This document shows, piece after piece, positions 63,078 to 64,000 of a stretch of 64,000 nucleotides of DNA; position 1 is the first letter of the stretch, and the number at the start of each line of letters is the position of its first letter. The notes under the pieces were generated by a model, which was not told the origin of the DNA, made no database searches, and saw only the letters and a list, made by a program, of their open reading frames with translations. A program made the translations under genes and the position numbers. Source of the DNA: Cydia pomonella (taxonomy: Eukaryota > Arthropoda > Insecta > Lepidoptera > Tortricidae); NCBI RefSeq assembly GCF_033807575.1, contig NC_084719.1, positions 868,001 to 932,000 on the forward strand, read 5' to 3'.

Positions 63078-63325
63078 ATCGCCAGGCTAAAGTGGGACTG
63101 GGCAGGCCATGTACGACATATGCACCCACAGAGGTGGGCTAAACTAGCCACGGAATGGGTGCCACGACGTAAACGCTGCCGCCATGGTCGGCTTAAGAGG
63201 AGATGGCGGGACGACCTGGACGCATTTCTCAGCAACTGGACCGATGCTGCAGTTCATCGGGAAGATTGGAAGTCTAGGAGTGAGGCCTTTGCCCAGCAGT
63301 GGCATACTTTATAGGCTCGTTACAA
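63078..63325 (+). mobile_element. LINE C-terminal coding fragment
   Basis: LKWDWAGHVRHMHPQRWAKL, ATEWVPRRKRCRHGRLKRRW, RDDLDAFLSNWTDAA, HREDWKSRSEAFAQQWHTL and stop at 63314. Open over more than 70 codons. RTE-like signature (WAGHV, W.PR, GR.KRRWRDDLD, W...A..R..W). 5'-truncated. Confidence 0.75.
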
Positions 63326-63327
63326 AA

Positions 63328-63440
63328 AATATACGACATTATTACACAAATTGACTAAACCTAAGAAGAATTGAAGAAATTGAGTAAGCTCAAGAAAGTT
63401 TGTGGTGTGAATACTCAGACAACGATATATATATATATAT
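63328..63440 (-). repeat. SINE-1 3' piece, rearranged
   Basis: ACGACATTATTACACAAATT, GAGTAAGCTCAAGAAAG and CAGACAACGATATATATATA are SINE-1 3' strings with an extra AAGAATTGAAGAAATT inserted, followed by a (TA)n run. Confidence 0.5.
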
Positions 63441-63449
63441 ATAAATAAA

Positions 63450-63838
63450 TAAATAATAATAAATATTATAGAACATTAATACATAAATCGACTAAGTCCC
63501 ACAGTAAGCTCAATAAGGCTTGTGTTGAGGGTACTTAGACAACGATATATATAAAATATAAATATTTATAAATACTTAAATACATAGAAAACACCCATGA
63601 CTTAAGAACAATTATCCATGCTCATCACACGAATAAATGCCCTTACCAGGATTTGAACCCGGGACCATCAGCTTCGTAGAAAACACCCAAGACTCAGGAA
63701 CAAATGACAAACAAACGGTGCTCATCACACAAATAAATGCCCTTACTAGGATTTGAACCCGGGACCATCGGCTTCATAGGCAGGGTAGTAGTGGGCAGGG
63801 TGAGTAGTGACCCACTCGGCCAGAACGGTCGTCAATCA
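63450..63838 (-). mobile_element. SINE-1 with duplicated head region
   Basis: The 3' end TAATAAATATTATAGAACAT through GACAACGATATATATAAAAT is normal. Then box B (GGATTTGAACCCGGGACCAT) occurs twice, at about 63650 and 63749, each preceded by AATAAATGCCCTTAC; only the second is followed by the box A region (CCCACTCGGCCAGAACGG). The two half-copies differ at several positions. Confidence 0.65.
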
Positions 63839-63892
63839 AGTCATGACTGAACCCCGTTATTTTGAACTTTTAAGAGAGGTATGGGCATTGTG

Positions 63893-64000
63893 AATGTCAT
63901 CTCGCTCTGTGTGGTAGGGCACAGCCAGTGGATGTCATTCCAGATCTAGAGCAGAGCCCAACTGGGGAAGTACCTCCACCTTATAGAAAACAGCAGCCAA
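63893..64000 (+). mobile_element. RP1 copy cut by the window end
   Basis: GGGCATTGTGAATGTCATCT, AGATCTAGAGCAGAGCCCAA, CTGGGGAAGTACCTCCACC, AACAGCAGCCAA is the reverse of 54890-54990. The 3' tail would lie beyond 64000. Confidence 0.65.

Overview
This window looks like gene-poor, AT-rich nuclear DNA of a lepidopteran insect (moth or butterfly). The repeat complement is the basis for that: tRNA-derived SINEs whose heads end in CGGGTTCGAACCCCGG, 3' tails reading GTGCAATAAAGAATATTTAC followed by TTAC repeats, retroposon tails containing CTTACCATCAGG, and many short foldback elements. I find no complete host gene, no rRNA, no functional tRNA and no CRISPR. Nearly everything recognisable is a transposable element or a relic of one. 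The best host-gene candidate is one GC-rich, donor-bounded exon of 66 bases at 31161-31226.

Regions. 1-12.6 kb: repeat fragments, including the first copies of SINE-1 (Arg-ACG-like head), SINE-2 (head related to GGTGGCCTAGCGG), an element family called here GTTCCG, and pieces of LINE C-terminal coding. 12.6-15.95 kb: a Mutator-like (MULE) DNA transposon with long terminal inverted repeats and a FLYWCH/MULE transposase gene broken by a GTTCCG-B insertion. 16-21 kb: SINE, LINE-tail and foldback fragments. 21.34-23.26 kb: a piggyBac-like element with TTAA duplications, near-perfect ends and a decayed two-exon transposase that lacks its C-terminal half. 24.8-25.4 kb: a three-layer nest of insertions. 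27-31 kb: a complete SINE-2a and a 5'-truncated LINE with an open reverse transcriptase frame. 31.5-34.9 kb: the longest stretch without recognised repeats. 35.5-37.1 kb: a second 5'-truncated LINE with a poly(A) tail. 38-50 kb: SINE-2a, GTTCCG-A copies, a head-to-head pair of retroposons inside one target duplication, and a second TTAA-type element. 50-64 kb: a dense field of foldback MITEs, SINE-1 copies (one split by a LINE with a 13-bp duplication), LINE fragments, and a foldback element carrying four AACCGGTT palindromes.

The genes do not form a pathway. The window is a record of layered transposition. Its most useful content is the set of nested insertions whose pre-insertion sites can be reconstructed, because these fix the true ends of several non-autonomous families. 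Family names such as SINE-1, RP1 and GTTCCG are labels used only in this annotation.
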